Origin: Mesorhizobium liriopis
Lineage (GTDB): Bacteria > Pseudomonadota > Alphaproteobacteria > Rhizobiales > Rhizobiaceae
DNA length: 64,000 nucleotides
Direction of reading: 5' to 3'
Assembly: GCF_024053505.1 (NCBI RefSeq)
Contig: NZ_JAMXQS010000004.1
Location: forward strand, 62,001-126,000
Shown: positions 45,094 through 53,878 of the stretch, one piece after another
Layout of the letters: the number at the start of each line of letters is the position of its first letter
Numbering within the stretch: position 1 is the first letter of the stretch
Notes under the pieces: model-generated
The model's database searches: none
What the model saw: only the letters and a program-made list of their open reading frames with translations
What the model was told of the DNA's origin: nothing
Position numbers and translations under genes: made by a program

Positions 45094-45873
45094 TTATTTC
45101 AGCAGGATGTTGAAGCCCTGTTTTTCGAAAGCCGCACGGGCTTGCGGTGTTTTCAGGCATTCGAGCAATTTCGGCGCGTCCGCATTCTTGGACTCGGCCG
45201 TCAGCGCCACGGGATAAACGATCGGTGCGTGGCTGTCTTCGGGGAAGGTGCCGACGATCTTGACCTTGGGATCGGCCGCCGCATCCGTCTTGTAGACGAT
45301 GCCGAGCGGGGCTTCGCCGGTTGAAACGAGGGCGAGTGCCGCGCGCACATTTTCGGCCTGCGCAACCTTCTTCGACACCCCTTCCCAAGCGCCGAGCTTT
45401 TCCAGCGAAGCCTTGCCGTATTTGCCGGCGGGGACGGACTCGACATTGGCCATGGCCAGCTTGCCGTCGCCAACCGCTGCGGACAGGTCGAAGCCCTGTT
45501 TGATGTCGATACTGGTCGCGGAATCGGCAGGCGCCACGAGCACGATGCTGTTGCCCAGCAACTCGTTCTCGGTGTCCTTCCTGGTCAGGTTCTTGTCCGA
45601 GAGATACTTCATCCAGTCGCGGTCGGCGGAGAAGAAGATGTCGGCCGGCGCGCCCTGTTCGATCTGTTTGGCGAGAGCGGACGAGGCGGCATAGGAGATC
45701 GTCGCCTTCTTGCCGACGGATGCCTCGCAGGCTGTGTTGATCTCATCGAGCGCGTTCTTGAGCGATGCGGCCGCGAATACCGTCAGGCTCTCCTGCGCAG
45801 ACGCCGCGCCTGCCCCCAACAGTATTGCGGTTCCCACCGCCAGAACCTGCATGCGCGCCCACGTTTTCGTCAT
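45094..45873 (-). CDS. modA: Molybdate-binding periplasmic protein
   Basis: Periplasmic molybdate/tungstate receptor, 259 aa. A signal peptide ending in GAASA precedes QESLTVFAAASLKNALDEI. The ligand serines are expected in AAASLKNA and SYAASSALAKQIEQGAPAD, as in other ModA proteins; FFSADRDWMKYL follows. The start at 45873 fits the signal peptide and lies 27 bases from a palindromic Mo-box-like site. Confidence 0.93.
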   Translation of the reverse strand: MTKTWARMQVLAVGTAILLGAGAASAQESLTVFAAASLKNALDEINTACEASVGKKATISYAASSALAKQIEQGAPADIFFSADRDWMKYLSDKNLTRKDTENELLGNSIVLVAPADSATSIDIKQGFDLSAAVGDGKLAMANVESVPAGKYGKASLEKLGAWEGVSKKVAQAENVRAALALVSTGEAPLGIVYKTDAAADPKVKIVGTFPEDSHAPIVYPVALTAESKNADAPKLLECLKTPQARAAFEKQGFNILLK

Positions 45874-45899
45874 CGATCTCTCCCTGTCTCGACCAAAGC

Positions 45900-45921
45900 G
45901 ATATATTCGGATGAATATAAC
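45900..45921. promoter_or_regulatory. Mo-box-like inverted repeat between modA and mop
   Basis: GATATATTC and GAATATAAC (arms mirror-matching but for one base) flank a GGAT spacer in an AT-rich pocket. The pattern resembles ModE sites with TATA-rich half-sites. It sits between the divergent mod operon and the Mop gene and could control both. Confidence 0.6.
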
Positions 45922-46046
45922 TAGACGTTCTTGCACCGATGAAAATGGTGTATCTGCGTTTTTCCCGGAAGCAATCCGCTCAGGGCTTGCCAGCGGGTCG
46001 GGCGCGCGCATAGTGCGCGGCATCTCAAACGAGCAGGAAGACTTCA

Positions 46047-46256
46047 ATGAAGCTCAGCGCGCGTAACACCATCCCCGGCACGGTCACCAAGGTGGCCAAG
46101 GGCGCAACCACGGCCCATGTCGCGATCGAAATCGGCAATGGCGTCGTCGTCACCGCATCGATCACCAACGAAGCCGTGGACGAGCTTGGGCTCAAGGTCG
46201 GCGAGAAAGCCTATGCGGTGGTGAAGGCGTCCGACGTGATGGTCGCGGTCGACTGA
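46047..46256 (+). CDS. mop: Single-domain molybdate-binding Mop protein (molbindin)
   Basis: Small cytoplasmic oxyanion-binding protein of 69 aa, one TOBE/Mop domain. It begins KLSARNTIPGTV, has the binding-turn AKGATTAHVAIEIG near residues 18-31, and ends SDVMVAVD. Such molbindins assemble into hexamers that hold molybdate. It is read divergently from modABC-modE and could supply the sensing or storage function that the short ModE lacks. Confidence 0.92.
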   Translation: MKLSARNTIPGTVTKVAKGATTAHVAIEIGNGVVVTASITNEAVDELGLKVGEKAYAVVKASDVMVAVD

Positions 46257-46326
46257 GGTCACTGAGCGGAGGCGCCGCTTTGAACACAGAGTTCATCAAC
46301 CAAGAGAGGCGAAGGCTCTTCCAATA

Positions 46327-46341
46327 ATCATACTATATGAT
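46327..46341. promoter_or_regulatory. Perfect inverted repeat upstream of the GntR gene
   Basis: ATCAT and ATGAT flank ACTAT, 213 bases before the predicted TTG start of the GntR/FCD regulator. Short palindromes of this size are typical operators for FCD-type GntR proteins. It may also control the transcript that ends at 46460. Confidence 0.4.
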
Positions 46342-46408
46342 AGTGGATGCCTCGATTGGAATCGAAACCTTTTGCGAGGCGGAGACTCCAGGAAACTTTC
46401 CCGAGCTT

Positions 46409-46460
46409 GGCCGGGCTTTTCCTTTGCTTGTGCGAAGTGAAGAGCTCGGCCTTCTTTTTT
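46409..46460 (+). terminator. Intrinsic terminator-like hairpin upstream of GntR
   Basis: GGCCGGGCTTTTC pairs imperfectly with GAAGAGCTCGGCC across a 17-base loop, followed by TTCTTTTTT. It lies on the plus strand 94 bases before the GntR start and 150 bases after mop. It could end mop, act as a leader attenuator for GntR, or end a short RNA. Confidence 0.6.
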
Positions 46461-46553
46461 GGCTGTGATGAGCGGACAAGGCAGACTTTCCGCTGGCGTC
46501 ATAAGGGCTTAAGCAAGAGGTCTCGTAATTCCACTCGATGGAAGGAGCACCGT

Positions 46554-47327
46554 TTGCATCCCTCGCTGCCTTCCCTCGCGCCGGAAGACCTGCTCGCGAC
46601 GACGCGTCCTCGCACGCACCATGGCCATGTCATGCGCGATCTCGGCCGCGATATCGTCGGCGGGCGCTTTGCCGAGAACTCGGTGCTGCCGGGCGACAGC
46701 GAATTGATGGAACGGTTCGGGGTATCGCGCACGGTGTTGCGCGAGGCGCTGAAGACACTTGCCGCCAAAGGCCTGATCCAGGCGCGCGCCCGCATCGGCA
46801 CGCGCGTACGCGAGCGGCAGTTCTGGAACCTGTTCGATCCAGACATCCTTTACTGGACCGCGGAAACGGGCGTCGATGAAAGCTTTCTCTTGAGCCTGGC
46901 AGAGATGCGCCTGGCTTTGGAACCGGAAGCTGCGGCACTCGCGGCGGAGCGGCGCAATGAAGAGCACTGCGCGCTGCTCGCTGACTGGATCGAGCGCATG
47001 GCGAACGCCACCAGTTCGCGCGAGTTCGTGGAAAGCGATTTGGGCTTGCACATGACCGTGGCGGAGGCGTCGGGCAATCCATTCATGCTTTCGGTCAGCA
47101 CTTTGATCGAAGTGGCTTTGGCGACGACTTTTTCCGTCAGCTCACCGATCCCCGATCCCGAGCGCCATGCGGGGAACGTCGCGCGGCATCGCGACATCGT
47201 CGATGCCATCGCGAAAGGGGATGCCGAGGGCGCACGGGAAGCTATGCGGACAGTGATCCGCGAGGGCATGGAGCGCGTTCAGGCAGTGGCGGATCAGGCC
47301 TCGGGCGAGGCGGTCCGCCAGCGATAG
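46554..47327 (+). CDS. GntR-family regulator, FCD (FadR) subgroup
   Basis: Transcription regulator of 257 aa. The winged-helix domain covers about residues 20-87, with LPGDSELMERFGVSRTVLREALKTLA split between two helices. The all-helical FCD ligand domain covers about 105-240, with acidic and histidine residues in LEPEAAALAA, DLGLHMTVAEASGNPF and HRDIVDAIAKGD that usually hold a metal. Start is TTG 46554, six bases after GAAGGAG; the frame is open further up but unconserved. Its end overlaps the permease gene by 34 bases, convergently; it is a candidate controller of that importer. Confidence 0.87.
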   Translation: MHPSLPSLAPEDLLATTRPRTHHGHVMRDLGRDIVGGRFAENSVLPGDSELMERFGVSRTVLREALKTLAAKGLIQARARIGTRVRERQFWNLFDPDILYWTAETGVDESFLLSLAEMRLALEPEAAALAAERRNEEHCALLADWIERMANATSSREFVESDLGLHMTVAEASGNPFMLSVSTLIEVALATTFSVSSPIPDPERHAGNVARHRDIVDAIAKGDAEGAREAMRTVIREGMERVQAVADQASGEAVRQR

Positions 47328-48106
47328 ACCGCGCGGATCGCGAGAACCAAAACCGTCAGCGCGATCAGCACCACGGACAGGGCGGCAATCGCCGGATCGA
47401 TGTTGTCGCGCAGGCCCATCCACATCAGCCGGGGCAGCGTGATGGCGTTGACGCTGGTGACGAAGAGCGTGACGCCGATCTCCTCCCAGGACAGCACGAA
47501 AGACAAGAGCCAGGCGGTCAGGATGCCGAAGCGGATGTTCGGCACGATGATTTGGGCGGCCCGCTGCCAGACAGTGGCACCCAGACCCCGCGCGGCGAGA
47601 TCGATGCGCCGGTCCACCTGCGCCAGGGAGACGAGGATCAGCACGACGGCAAAGGGCATCGTCATCACGGAATGGGCAAGTGCGGTGCCGAGCCAGCTGT
47701 CATAGCCGATCGAGCCGCTCACATTCGAAAGGGATGTGAGAAGGAAATAAAGCGTCACGGCTGAAACCACCGGCGGCACGACCATGGGCAGGATGGCGAA
47801 GCCGACGAGCACGGCCGCGAAGCGCGGCTGGAACATCCAGAGGCCGAGACAGAAGCCCAGCGCGAGCAGCGTCGAGACCGTGCTCGAAACCACGCCGATG
47901 CGGATGCTGAGCAGAATGGCGTCCAGCCATCGCGGGTCGCTGACGAGCGTTGCGTAGTGGCGCAGCGACCAGTTGCCCGTGGGCATTGAGAGAAAGCGCG
48001 CCGGCGTGAACGAGACCGGCACGACCGCCAGCAGCGGCAGAAGCAGGAACACCGCGACGAGTGCCGCGAGCAGGAGGATGACGGGGCCGGGTCGGTAATG
48101 CGTCAT
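47294..48106 (-). CDS. Polyamine-type ABC permease, PotC-like
   Basis: Inner-membrane permease, 270 aa, six helices, last gene of the importer read from 51150 downward. The MTHYRPGPVILLLAALVAVF start and FTPARFLSMPTGNWSLRHY periplasmic segment resemble PotC/YdcV-type permeases. LAARGLGATVWQRAAQI is the coupling loop near 175-191. The stop lies inside the end of the GntR gene on the other strand. Confidence 0.87.
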   Translation of the reverse strand: MTHYRPGPVILLLAALVAVFLLLPLLAVVPVSFTPARFLSMPTGNWSLRHYATLVSDPRWLDAILLSIRIGVVSSTVSTLLALGFCLGLWMFQPRFAAVLVGFAILPMVVPPVVSAVTLYFLLTSLSNVSGSIGYDSWLGTALAHSVMTMPFAVVLILVSLAQVDRRIDLAARGLGATVWQRAAQIIVPNIRFGILTAWLLSFVLSWEEIGVTLFVTSVNAITLPRLMWMGLRDNIDPAIAALSVVLIALTVLVLAIRAVYRWRTASPEA

Positions 48107-48110
48107 CGGC

Positions 48111-48944
48111 TCAGCCCGCCAGTTCGCGCGGGCGGATGAAGCGCCAGAGCGCTGCCATCAGCACACCGACCAGCACCACGAGCGTGACGCTGATGGCCGA
48201 GCCCAAGCCCCAGTCGGGGCTCTGGAAGATGCGCAGATAAACAAGCTCCGCCACCATCACGCTGCGCCCGCCGCCGAGGATCGCAGGGGTCACGAAGAAG
48301 CCGAGCGCGAAAACGAAGACGATGAGCGCGGCACCGATGATGCCCGGCAGCGTCATCGGCACGAAGATCGACCAGAAGATACGCGAGCGCGAGGCACCGA
48401 GGCCTTGGGCGGCAAGCAGAACGCGTTCATCGAGATTGCGCATGGCGGATGCGAGCGGGAAGACGGCGAATGGGATCAGGAAGTGCGTCATGCCGACCAC
48501 CACGCCGAACTCGTTGCGGACCAGCGCGAGCGGTTCGGACAGGATGCCGAGCTGCTGGCCCCAGCTGTTGAGCAGGCCGCGATTGGACAAGAGCGCCACC
48601 CAGCCGAAGGCGCGGGTGAGAACGGAGATCCAGAACGGCACGAGTACGCAGAACTCGACGGCCAGTCGTTGCAGCGGCGTGCCGCGCACAAGCACGAAGG
48701 CGATGAGATAGGCGGCGGCTACGGCTGCGATCGTGACGAACAGGCAGATCCGGAAGGTGCGCAGGAAAACCGACTGCACGAGCGGGTCGAGAACGAGCGC
48801 CTGGTACTGCCCGACCCCCGGTTCGGGCAGCGTCACGCTCCATCGCGCGACGCCGAAGAACGGCACCGCGTAAGCGAAGAACAGGAAGAGGAGAAGCGGC
48901 GCCATCCACAGCGCCGCTTTCCATTGGCTCGATCCGAGACCCAT
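48111..48944 (-). CDS. Polyamine-type ABC permease, PotB-like
   Basis: Inner-membrane permease, 277 aa, first helix at about 10-30, partner of the gene 4 bases downstream. PFWISVLTRAFGWVALLSNRGLLN near 101-124 is typical of PotB/YdcU proteins, and LLAAQGLGASRSRIFWSIF is the coupling loop. Starts 10 bases after the binding-protein stop. The transported compound is unknown. Confidence 0.87.
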   Translation of the reverse strand: MGLGSSQWKAALWMAPLLLFLFFAYAVPFFGVARWSVTLPEPGVGQYQALVLDPLVQSVFLRTFRICLFVTIAAVAAAYLIAFVLVRGTPLQRLAVEFCVLVPFWISVLTRAFGWVALLSNRGLLNSWGQQLGILSEPLALVRNEFGVVVGMTHFLIPFAVFPLASAMRNLDERVLLAAQGLGASRSRIFWSIFVPMTLPGIIGAALIVFVFALGFFVTPAILGGGRSVMVAELVYLRIFQSPDWGLGSAISVTLVVLVGVLMAALWRFIRPRELAG

Positions 48945-48954
48945 CGCGGATCGG

Positions 48955-50028
48955 TCAGGCCGAGATGATCTTGGTATATTCGTCCAGCGCCTTGCCGTAA
49001 TTCTCGGCGTACCAATCCATGTCGAGCGGGATCTGCTTGGAGGCGTTCGCGGGCTCCATCGGGTTGAAGCGTTTCCGGTCCTCGGGGATCAGTGCGTCGG
49101 TGGCCGGGTTGGCCGGGCCTTGGCCGAGCTTCTCGAACATCACCAGCTGCTTTTGCGGGTCCGACATGGAGGCGATGAATCTCATCGCATTCTCCTTGCC
49201 GCCCGGATTGTTCTTCAGAACGGCGAGCGAGCCGGGCGAGATCAGGCCCTGATCCCAGATGAACTTGATGGAGCCGTCCGAATCCTTGTCGAGCAGCGAT
49301 GCGCGGGTGGACCAGATCAGCGCCATCGATGCCTCGCCATCGATCAGAACCGACTGGCTCTCGGCACCACCGCCCCAATAGGCGACGACATTGTCCTTGA
49401 AGGCTGCGATCTTCTTGTGGGCGCGTTCGAGGTCGAGCGGGTAGAGTTTGTCGGGCGCGACCCCGTCGGCCATGAGCGCGGCTTCCCACATGCCCACGCC
49501 CCATTTGTAGAGCGAGCGCTTGCCCGGGAACTTCTCCGTGTCGAAGAAGTCCGCCATGCCGGTCGGCACCTTGTCGCCGAACTTCGAGGAATCGTAGGCG
49601 ATGATATAGGAGAAGAAGTAGGTCGAGGCGGCGTGCTCCCAGCCGAAGCCTTCGCGGAATTTCGTCTTGTCGACCACCGTGTAGTCGATCGGCTCCAGCA
49701 TGCCCTGCTTGCCGAGCGAGATGGCCGAGAACGGGTCTGCATCCACCAGATCCCAGGTCGGCTTGCCGCTCTTGGCCTGCGCCGAGATGGCGCCTTCCGT
49801 CGGACCCGAGCCGTCCTCCTTGACGGTGATGCCGCTCTCCTTTTCGAAAGGTTGGCCGTAAGCCTCGTCATAGGCCTGGATGGCGTCGCCACCCCAATTG
49901 ACCAGAACCAGCTCCTTGGCCTGCGCCCAGAGCCGCGAGGGCGAAAGAGCCGTGACGCCGACCGCGGCGCCCGCGAAGAGCTGACCGAAGCGGCGGCGAC
50001 TGATGCCGTGTTCGAGAAGTTTTGTCAT
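48955..50028 (-). CDS. Polyamine-type periplasmic binding protein with Tat signal
   Basis: Solute receptor of 357 aa. The N-terminus carries a twin-arginine signal (SRRRFGQLF at about residues 10-18) followed by a hydrophobic stretch and a cleavage site near LWAQA, so export probably goes by the Tat route; the receptors at 13500 and 14595 have ordinary Sec signals. LVLVNWGGDAIQAYDEAYG resembles YdcS/PotD-like receptors; KWGVGMWEAALMADG near 175 is also typical. The ligand is unknown. Confidence 0.88.
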   Translation of the reverse strand: MTKLLEHGISRRRFGQLFAGAAVGVTALSPSRLWAQAKELVLVNWGGDAIQAYDEAYGQPFEKESGITVKEDGSGPTEGAISAQAKSGKPTWDLVDADPFSAISLGKQGMLEPIDYTVVDKTKFREGFGWEHAASTYFFSYIIAYDSSKFGDKVPTGMADFFDTEKFPGKRSLYKWGVGMWEAALMADGVAPDKLYPLDLERAHKKIAAFKDNVVAYWGGGAESQSVLIDGEASMALIWSTRASLLDKDSDGSIKFIWDQGLISPGSLAVLKNNPGGKENAMRFIASMSDPQKQLVMFEKLGQGPANPATDALIPEDRKRFNPMEPANASKQIPLDMDWYAENYGKALDEYTKIISA

Positions 50029-50055
50029 TGTCGTTCCCCTGTTTTTATTCGGAAG

Positions 50056-51150
50056 TCATGCACTGGGCGGAATGAGAAAGCCCCTTTCCGGTGCCCAAGT
50101 CAGCCAGACCGGCCCCTCGGAGGCGAGCGCAGCGTTCGCCTCGTCGGTCGGAACCGAAAGCGAAAGCTTGATGCCGCTGCGTGTCGCGAGTTCCAGCCGT
50201 GTCGCGGAGCCGCCATAGGTCGCGCCGGTCGGCATCGCCGCCAGCGCATTGACCGCGCCTTCGGGCGAGCGGACGAGCCGCATATGTTCGGGCCGCACGC
50301 CAAGCAGCGTGTCCTTGCCCGACAGGTTGCCGCCGGTTTCGTCCACGAAGATGCGCCGATCCTCGAAGGCACCGTTGGCGCCCTGGCCATCAAAAGAAAG
50401 GCCCGAGAGCGGCAGCATGTTGATCTCGCCCAGGAACTCCGCGACGAAGCGGTTCTTCGGCCGCTCATAGACCTCACGGGGGTCGCCCACCTGCAGGAGC
50501 TGGCCGCTGTTGAAGATCGCGATACGTGACGAGAGGGCCAGCGCTTCAGTCTGGTCATGCGTGACGAAAACGAATGTCGTGCCTGTTTCGCGATGAAGTC
50601 GCGCGACCTCGGCCTGCATCTGTTCGCGCAGGGATTTGTCGAGAGCGGAGAAAGGCTCGTCGAGCAACAGCATGCTCGGCTCGAAAACGAGCGCGCGGGC
50701 GAGCGCCACGCGCTGCTGCTGGCCGCCGGACAACTGGGCTGGCCGCTTCTTCTCGTGGCCCCTGAGCCCGACCCTCTCGACCATCGCGCCGACCTTGCGC
50801 CTGATCACGTCGCCCGATGCTTTGCGCACGCGAAGCGGGAAGGCGATGTTGTCTTCGACACTCATATGCGGAAACAGCGCGTAGCCTTGGAACACCATGC
50901 CGGCCTCACGGTCTTCGGCCGGCATCGGCGTGATGTCGCGGCCGTCGCGCATCAAGCGGCCGGTGGTCGGCTTGGTGAAACCTGCGAGGATCATCAGGAA
51001 AGTGGTCTTGCCCGAGCCCGAGGGGCCGAGCAGCGTCAGGAATTCGCCGCGTCCGATGTCGAGGCTCAAATCCTTCAGCGCCCAGAAATTGCCGAAACTC
51101 TTTCCGACGCTCGAAGCCTTGATCTCGGCGGCGTGGCTGCGTTGGTTCAT
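50056..51150 (-). CDS. Polyamine-type ABC ATPase
   Basis: Cytoplasmic ATPase and first gene of the minus-strand importer, 364 aa. Walker A GPSGSGKTT is at about residues 42-50, [15 protein letters not shown] near 137, Walker B MLLLDEPFSALDKSLR, and VTHDQTEALALSSR. The TOBE region includes FVAEFLGEINMLPLSG. The order ATPase-receptor-permease-permease, with 4-27-base gaps, indicates one transcript. A LysR gene lies 108 bases upstream in the same direction. Confidence 0.9.
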   Translation of the reverse strand: MNQRSHAAEIKASSVGKSFGNFWALKDLSLDIGRGEFLTLLGPSGSGKTTFLMILAGFTKPTTGRLMRDGRDITPMPAEDREAGMVFQGYALFPHMSVEDNIAFPLRVRKASGDVIRRKVGAMVERVGLRGHEKKRPAQLSGGQQQRVALARALVFEPSMLLLDEPFSALDKSLREQMQAEVARLHRETGTTFVFVTHDQTEALALSSRIAIFNSGQLLQVGDPREVYERPKNRFVAEFLGEINMLPLSGLSFDGQGANGAFEDRRIFVDETGGNLSGKDTLLGVRPEHMRLVRSPEGAVNALAAMPTGATYGGSATRLELATRSGIKLSLSVPTDEANAALASEGPVWLTWAPERGFLIPPSA

Positions 51151-51258
51151 CCTCGGGCGCCTCCAGTCCGGTGAAGGCTATCACTCCAAGCCCAAGCGGC
51201 AACCGAATTGTTTTGCCTCTGCCGACAAATATCCTTCACCGCAAACCTTATCGGGCGG

Positions 51259-52167
51259 TCAATCATAGGCATTGCGCGCGACGGCTTCCGCTTTGGTGAG
51301 GCGCGATTTGAGCCAAGCGGTGAACGCCACCAGTGCCGGCTGCTCGCGTTTGGAATGTTCCATGACGAGAAAGTAGGACTTCGGCGATTTGAACGCGATC
51401 TCGAAGGGCCGCACCAGCTGGCCCTCGCGCATGGCGGTGCGGCAGGTCAGTTCGTCGCCCATGGCGATGCCTTGCCCGGCGCTCGCCGCGGCGAAGACGA
51501 GGTTCATGTCGGAAAAGACGATGCCGCATTCGGGATCGGGGTTGAGCACATCCGCCAGCGCCAGCCAGCGGGTCCAGTCCTCGAAATTGCCGAGATGGAG
51601 AAGCGGCGCCTTCAACACGTCCTGCGGCTCGGGCAAGCCGCCGAGCTTGTTGAGGAGCACCGGCGAGCAGAGCGGCGTGAACTCGATATCGCAGAGAAGC
51701 TCCACCGCTCGGTCAGGCCAGTTGCCGTCGCCGAAGGCGATGAAGATGTCGGGATCACTCGCCGACACGTCGTCCAGCTTGCGCGGCGTGGTGACGGAAA
51801 GGGCCACATCCGGGTAGAGGCTCTGGAATTCGCCCAGATGCGTGCAGAGCCAGAGCGAGGCGAAGCCCGGCGTGCAGCTGATCACCAGATCGCCGCTCAC
51901 GCCCGTTTCCGAGCCTTGCGCGCCTGCGTCTCCCAGAACCGTCAGCGCTTTGCGCACGTCGCCGGCATAGCGGCGGCCTCGGGCCGTCAGCGCCACGCCT
52001 TTTCCGGCGCGCTCGAACAAGGAGAATCCGAGCTCGCGTTCGAGCAGGCGCAATTGATGGCTGACCGCGCTGCGTGTCAGATTGAGTTCATCGGCCGCCC
52101 GCCACACACTGCCGAGCCGCGCGAAACTGTCGAGCGACCGGAGCGCCTGCGTGGACGGGATGCGCAT
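51259..52167 (-). CDS. LysR-family transcriptional regulator
   Basis: DNA-binding regulator of 302 aa, GcvA-like. The N-terminal winged helix covers residues 1-65, with SFARLGSVWRAADELNLTRSAVSHQLRLLERELG visible in parts around 15-48. The substrate-binding domain follows from about 90, with the GQGIAMGDELTCRTAM segment near 235. It is divergent from the M20-like hydrolase gene, with 103 bases between, and probably regulates that gene or the importer or both. Confidence 0.9.
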   Translation of the reverse strand: MRIPSTQALRSLDSFARLGSVWRAADELNLTRSAVSHQLRLLERELGFSLFERAGKGVALTARGRRYAGDVRKALTVLGDAGAQGSETGVSGDLVISCTPGFASLWLCTHLGEFQSLYPDVALSVTTPRKLDDVSASDPDIFIAFGDGNWPDRAVELLCDIEFTPLCSPVLLNKLGGLPEPQDVLKAPLLHLGNFEDWTRWLALADVLNPDPECGIVFSDMNLVFAAASAGQGIAMGDELTCRTAMREGQLVRPFEIAFKSPKSYFLVMEHSKREQPALVAFTAWLKSRLTKAEAVARNAYD

Positions 52168-52203
52168 GACTTTGCCTTTGTGGTGAAGAGCGTTTGCCGG
52201 ATG

Positions 52204-52225
52204 GCGGAAAACTTATCACTTTTCG
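52204..52225. promoter_or_regulatory. Candidate LysR operator
   Basis: GCGGAAAA and TTTTCGC form an imperfect inverted repeat around CTTATCAC in the gap between the LysR gene and the M20-like gene. Position and size fit an autoregulatory LysR site; the repeat is short and not conclusive. Confidence 0.3.
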
Positions 52226-52270
52226 CGCATGGAATTCGCTGGTTTGCTTTCTGTCAAGGAGAGCGGCTCG

Positions 52271-53878
52271 ATGGGTGCAGCGGCGGAAACAGCGAAGGGG
52301 ATGGTCGAGGCGCAGGCGCGCGAGCTTTCGACGTGGACCCGCACCATCTTCGACTTCGGCGAAACCGCCTGGCGCGAATATCGCTCGGCGGCCTGGTATG
52401 TGGAGCGGTTGCGCGCGGAAGGCTTCTCTGTCGAGGAAGGCTCCGGCGGCATGCCGACAGCCTTCTGTGCTCACTGGACCCACCGCGCCGGCAGCAATGC
52501 CAAGGGTCCCACCATCGGCATGTATGCCGAATATGACGGCATTCCGGGCAACTGCCAGGATGCGGCGACCATGGAGCGTCCGCGCCCCGGGCTGAGCGTT
52601 CACGCCGGCGGCCACACCGACCCGCATTCCGGCCTCGGTATCGGCTCGCTCGGCGGGCTTCTCGCGACGAAGGCGGCAATGGAGCGCCACGGCATTGCCG
52701 GCACGCTGCGTTTTACCGGCGAGCCGGCGGAGAAGGTCAGAGGCTCCAAGTCCATCCATGCGGCCAAGGGCTATTACGATGGCTTGGCCGGGGTGATCTC
52801 GTTTCATCCCTTCTACATGCTGCCGCTCTGCAACACCGTGCGCTGGGATACCCACTGCGGCGCGGCCTACAGCATGATCTACCGCTTCATCTGCGTTGCG
52901 CCTGAGAAATGGGGGGCGACGGGGGAAACCCCGATCCCGCAATCGCACTCGGCCATCCGCGCGCCGGGCGCGGGCGAGGCCCTTGCACTGATGCAGATCA
53001 ACGCACGCGCCGTGCGCGACTCGATGCTCTCGCATCAAGGGGGCTGGTCGATCTCGGAAGCCGTGCTGACTTCCGGACAGGCGACCGCCGACAATCAGCC
53101 CGCGCTGCTCGCCGAGATCCAGTACATGATCCGCGTGCCGACGCTCGATATGGCGGAACAGGCGGTAGCGACGCTCGATCGCGTCGCGGAAGCCGCGGCG
53201 CTGATGACCGGTTGCCGTTTCGAGCGCCATTGGGTCTCGAAGTCGCGTCCCGGCCTCGCCAATCATGCGATGGCGGAACTGTGCTGGAGGGCGATGCAGG
53301 AGGTTGGCGCACCGCGATGGAGCGAGAGCGCCAAGGCAATCGCGCGCGAGATCCAGGTGAATGGGGGTGGGGAAGCAACGGACGATCCTTTCATTCCAGA
53401 ATGTACGCGCCTCATCGATCCCCGCGAAGCCGAAGCCGTCCTCCGGCGCGACCTGCCGCCTTCTCAGACCCATTCCACCTCCGACGACTATACGGACATG
53501 GCGTGGCACGCTCCTCTCTGCCGCTTCTATGTGGCGCGGCCCGCGCTCCGCGCGCCTGATGGTTTCAGCTATCCCGCCTGGGTCATGAACGCGCTGGGCG
53601 GTATTCCCGAAACCATTGATCCGATGGTGACGACTGCCGCGAAGATCGTTTCGCTGACGGCTCTGCGCCTGCTCGAAGACGAGAAGGCACGAGACCATGC
53701 CCAGGCCGAGTTCGTTCAGCGCACGGGGGGCGGCATCGGCGGCACGGAATGGATCGCGCCGCTTTGCGACTACGAGCCACCCACTCATTTCCGCTGGCCC
53801 GAATATGTGACGACCCCACGCGGCACCGACTGGTGGATCCCGACATTTCCCGAACCAAGACGAGAGCTGGTTTCATGA
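52271..53878 (+). CDS. M20-family amidohydrolase-like protein (535 aa)
   Basis: Probable cytoplasmic zinc amidohydrolase removing an acyl or amino-acyl group from an imported compound. M20D features are visible: IGMYAEYDGIPG near residues 81-92, a metal segment HAGGHTDPHSGLG near 110-122, GEPAEKVRGSKSIHAA near 149-164, and a dimerisation/lid region about 220-330. The metal segment departs from the usual HACGHD form: the Cys is replaced by Gly and a Thr is inserted. The 535-aa chain is longer than typical 380-480-aa members. ATG 52271 is chosen because AAGGAGAG lies 7 bases upstream; ATG 52229 has none. Its stop overlaps the next start. Confidence 0.8.
   Translation: MGAAAETAKGMVEAQARELSTWTRTIFDFGETAWREYRSAAWYVERLRAEGFSVEEGSGGMPTAFCAHWTHRAGSNAKGPTIGMYAEYDGIPGNCQDAATMERPRPGLSVHAGGHTDPHSGLGIGSLGGLLATKAAMERHGIAGTLRFTGEPAEKVRGSKSIHAAKGYYDGLAGVISFHPFYMLPLCNTVRWDTHCGAAYSMIYRFICVAPEKWGATGETPIPQSHSAIRAPGAGEALALMQINARAVRDSMLSHQGGWSISEAVLTSGQATADNQPALLAEIQYMIRVPTLDMAEQAVATLDRVAEAAALMTGCRFERHWVSKSRPGLANHAMAELCWRAMQEVGAPRWSESAKAIAREIQVNGGGEATDDPFIPECTRLIDPREAEAVLRRDLPPSQTHSTSDDYTDMAWHAPLCRFYVARPALRAPDGFSYPAWVMNALGGIPETIDPMVTTAAKIVSLTALRLLEDEKARDHAQAEFVQRTGGGIGGTEWIAPLCDYEPPTHFRWPEYVTTPRGTDWWIPTFPEPRRELVS

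Noticed and set aside
52229..52270. Upstream start ATG for the M20-like gene
   Set aside because: No ribosome site before 52229, while AAGGAGAG stands 7 bases before ATG 52271.
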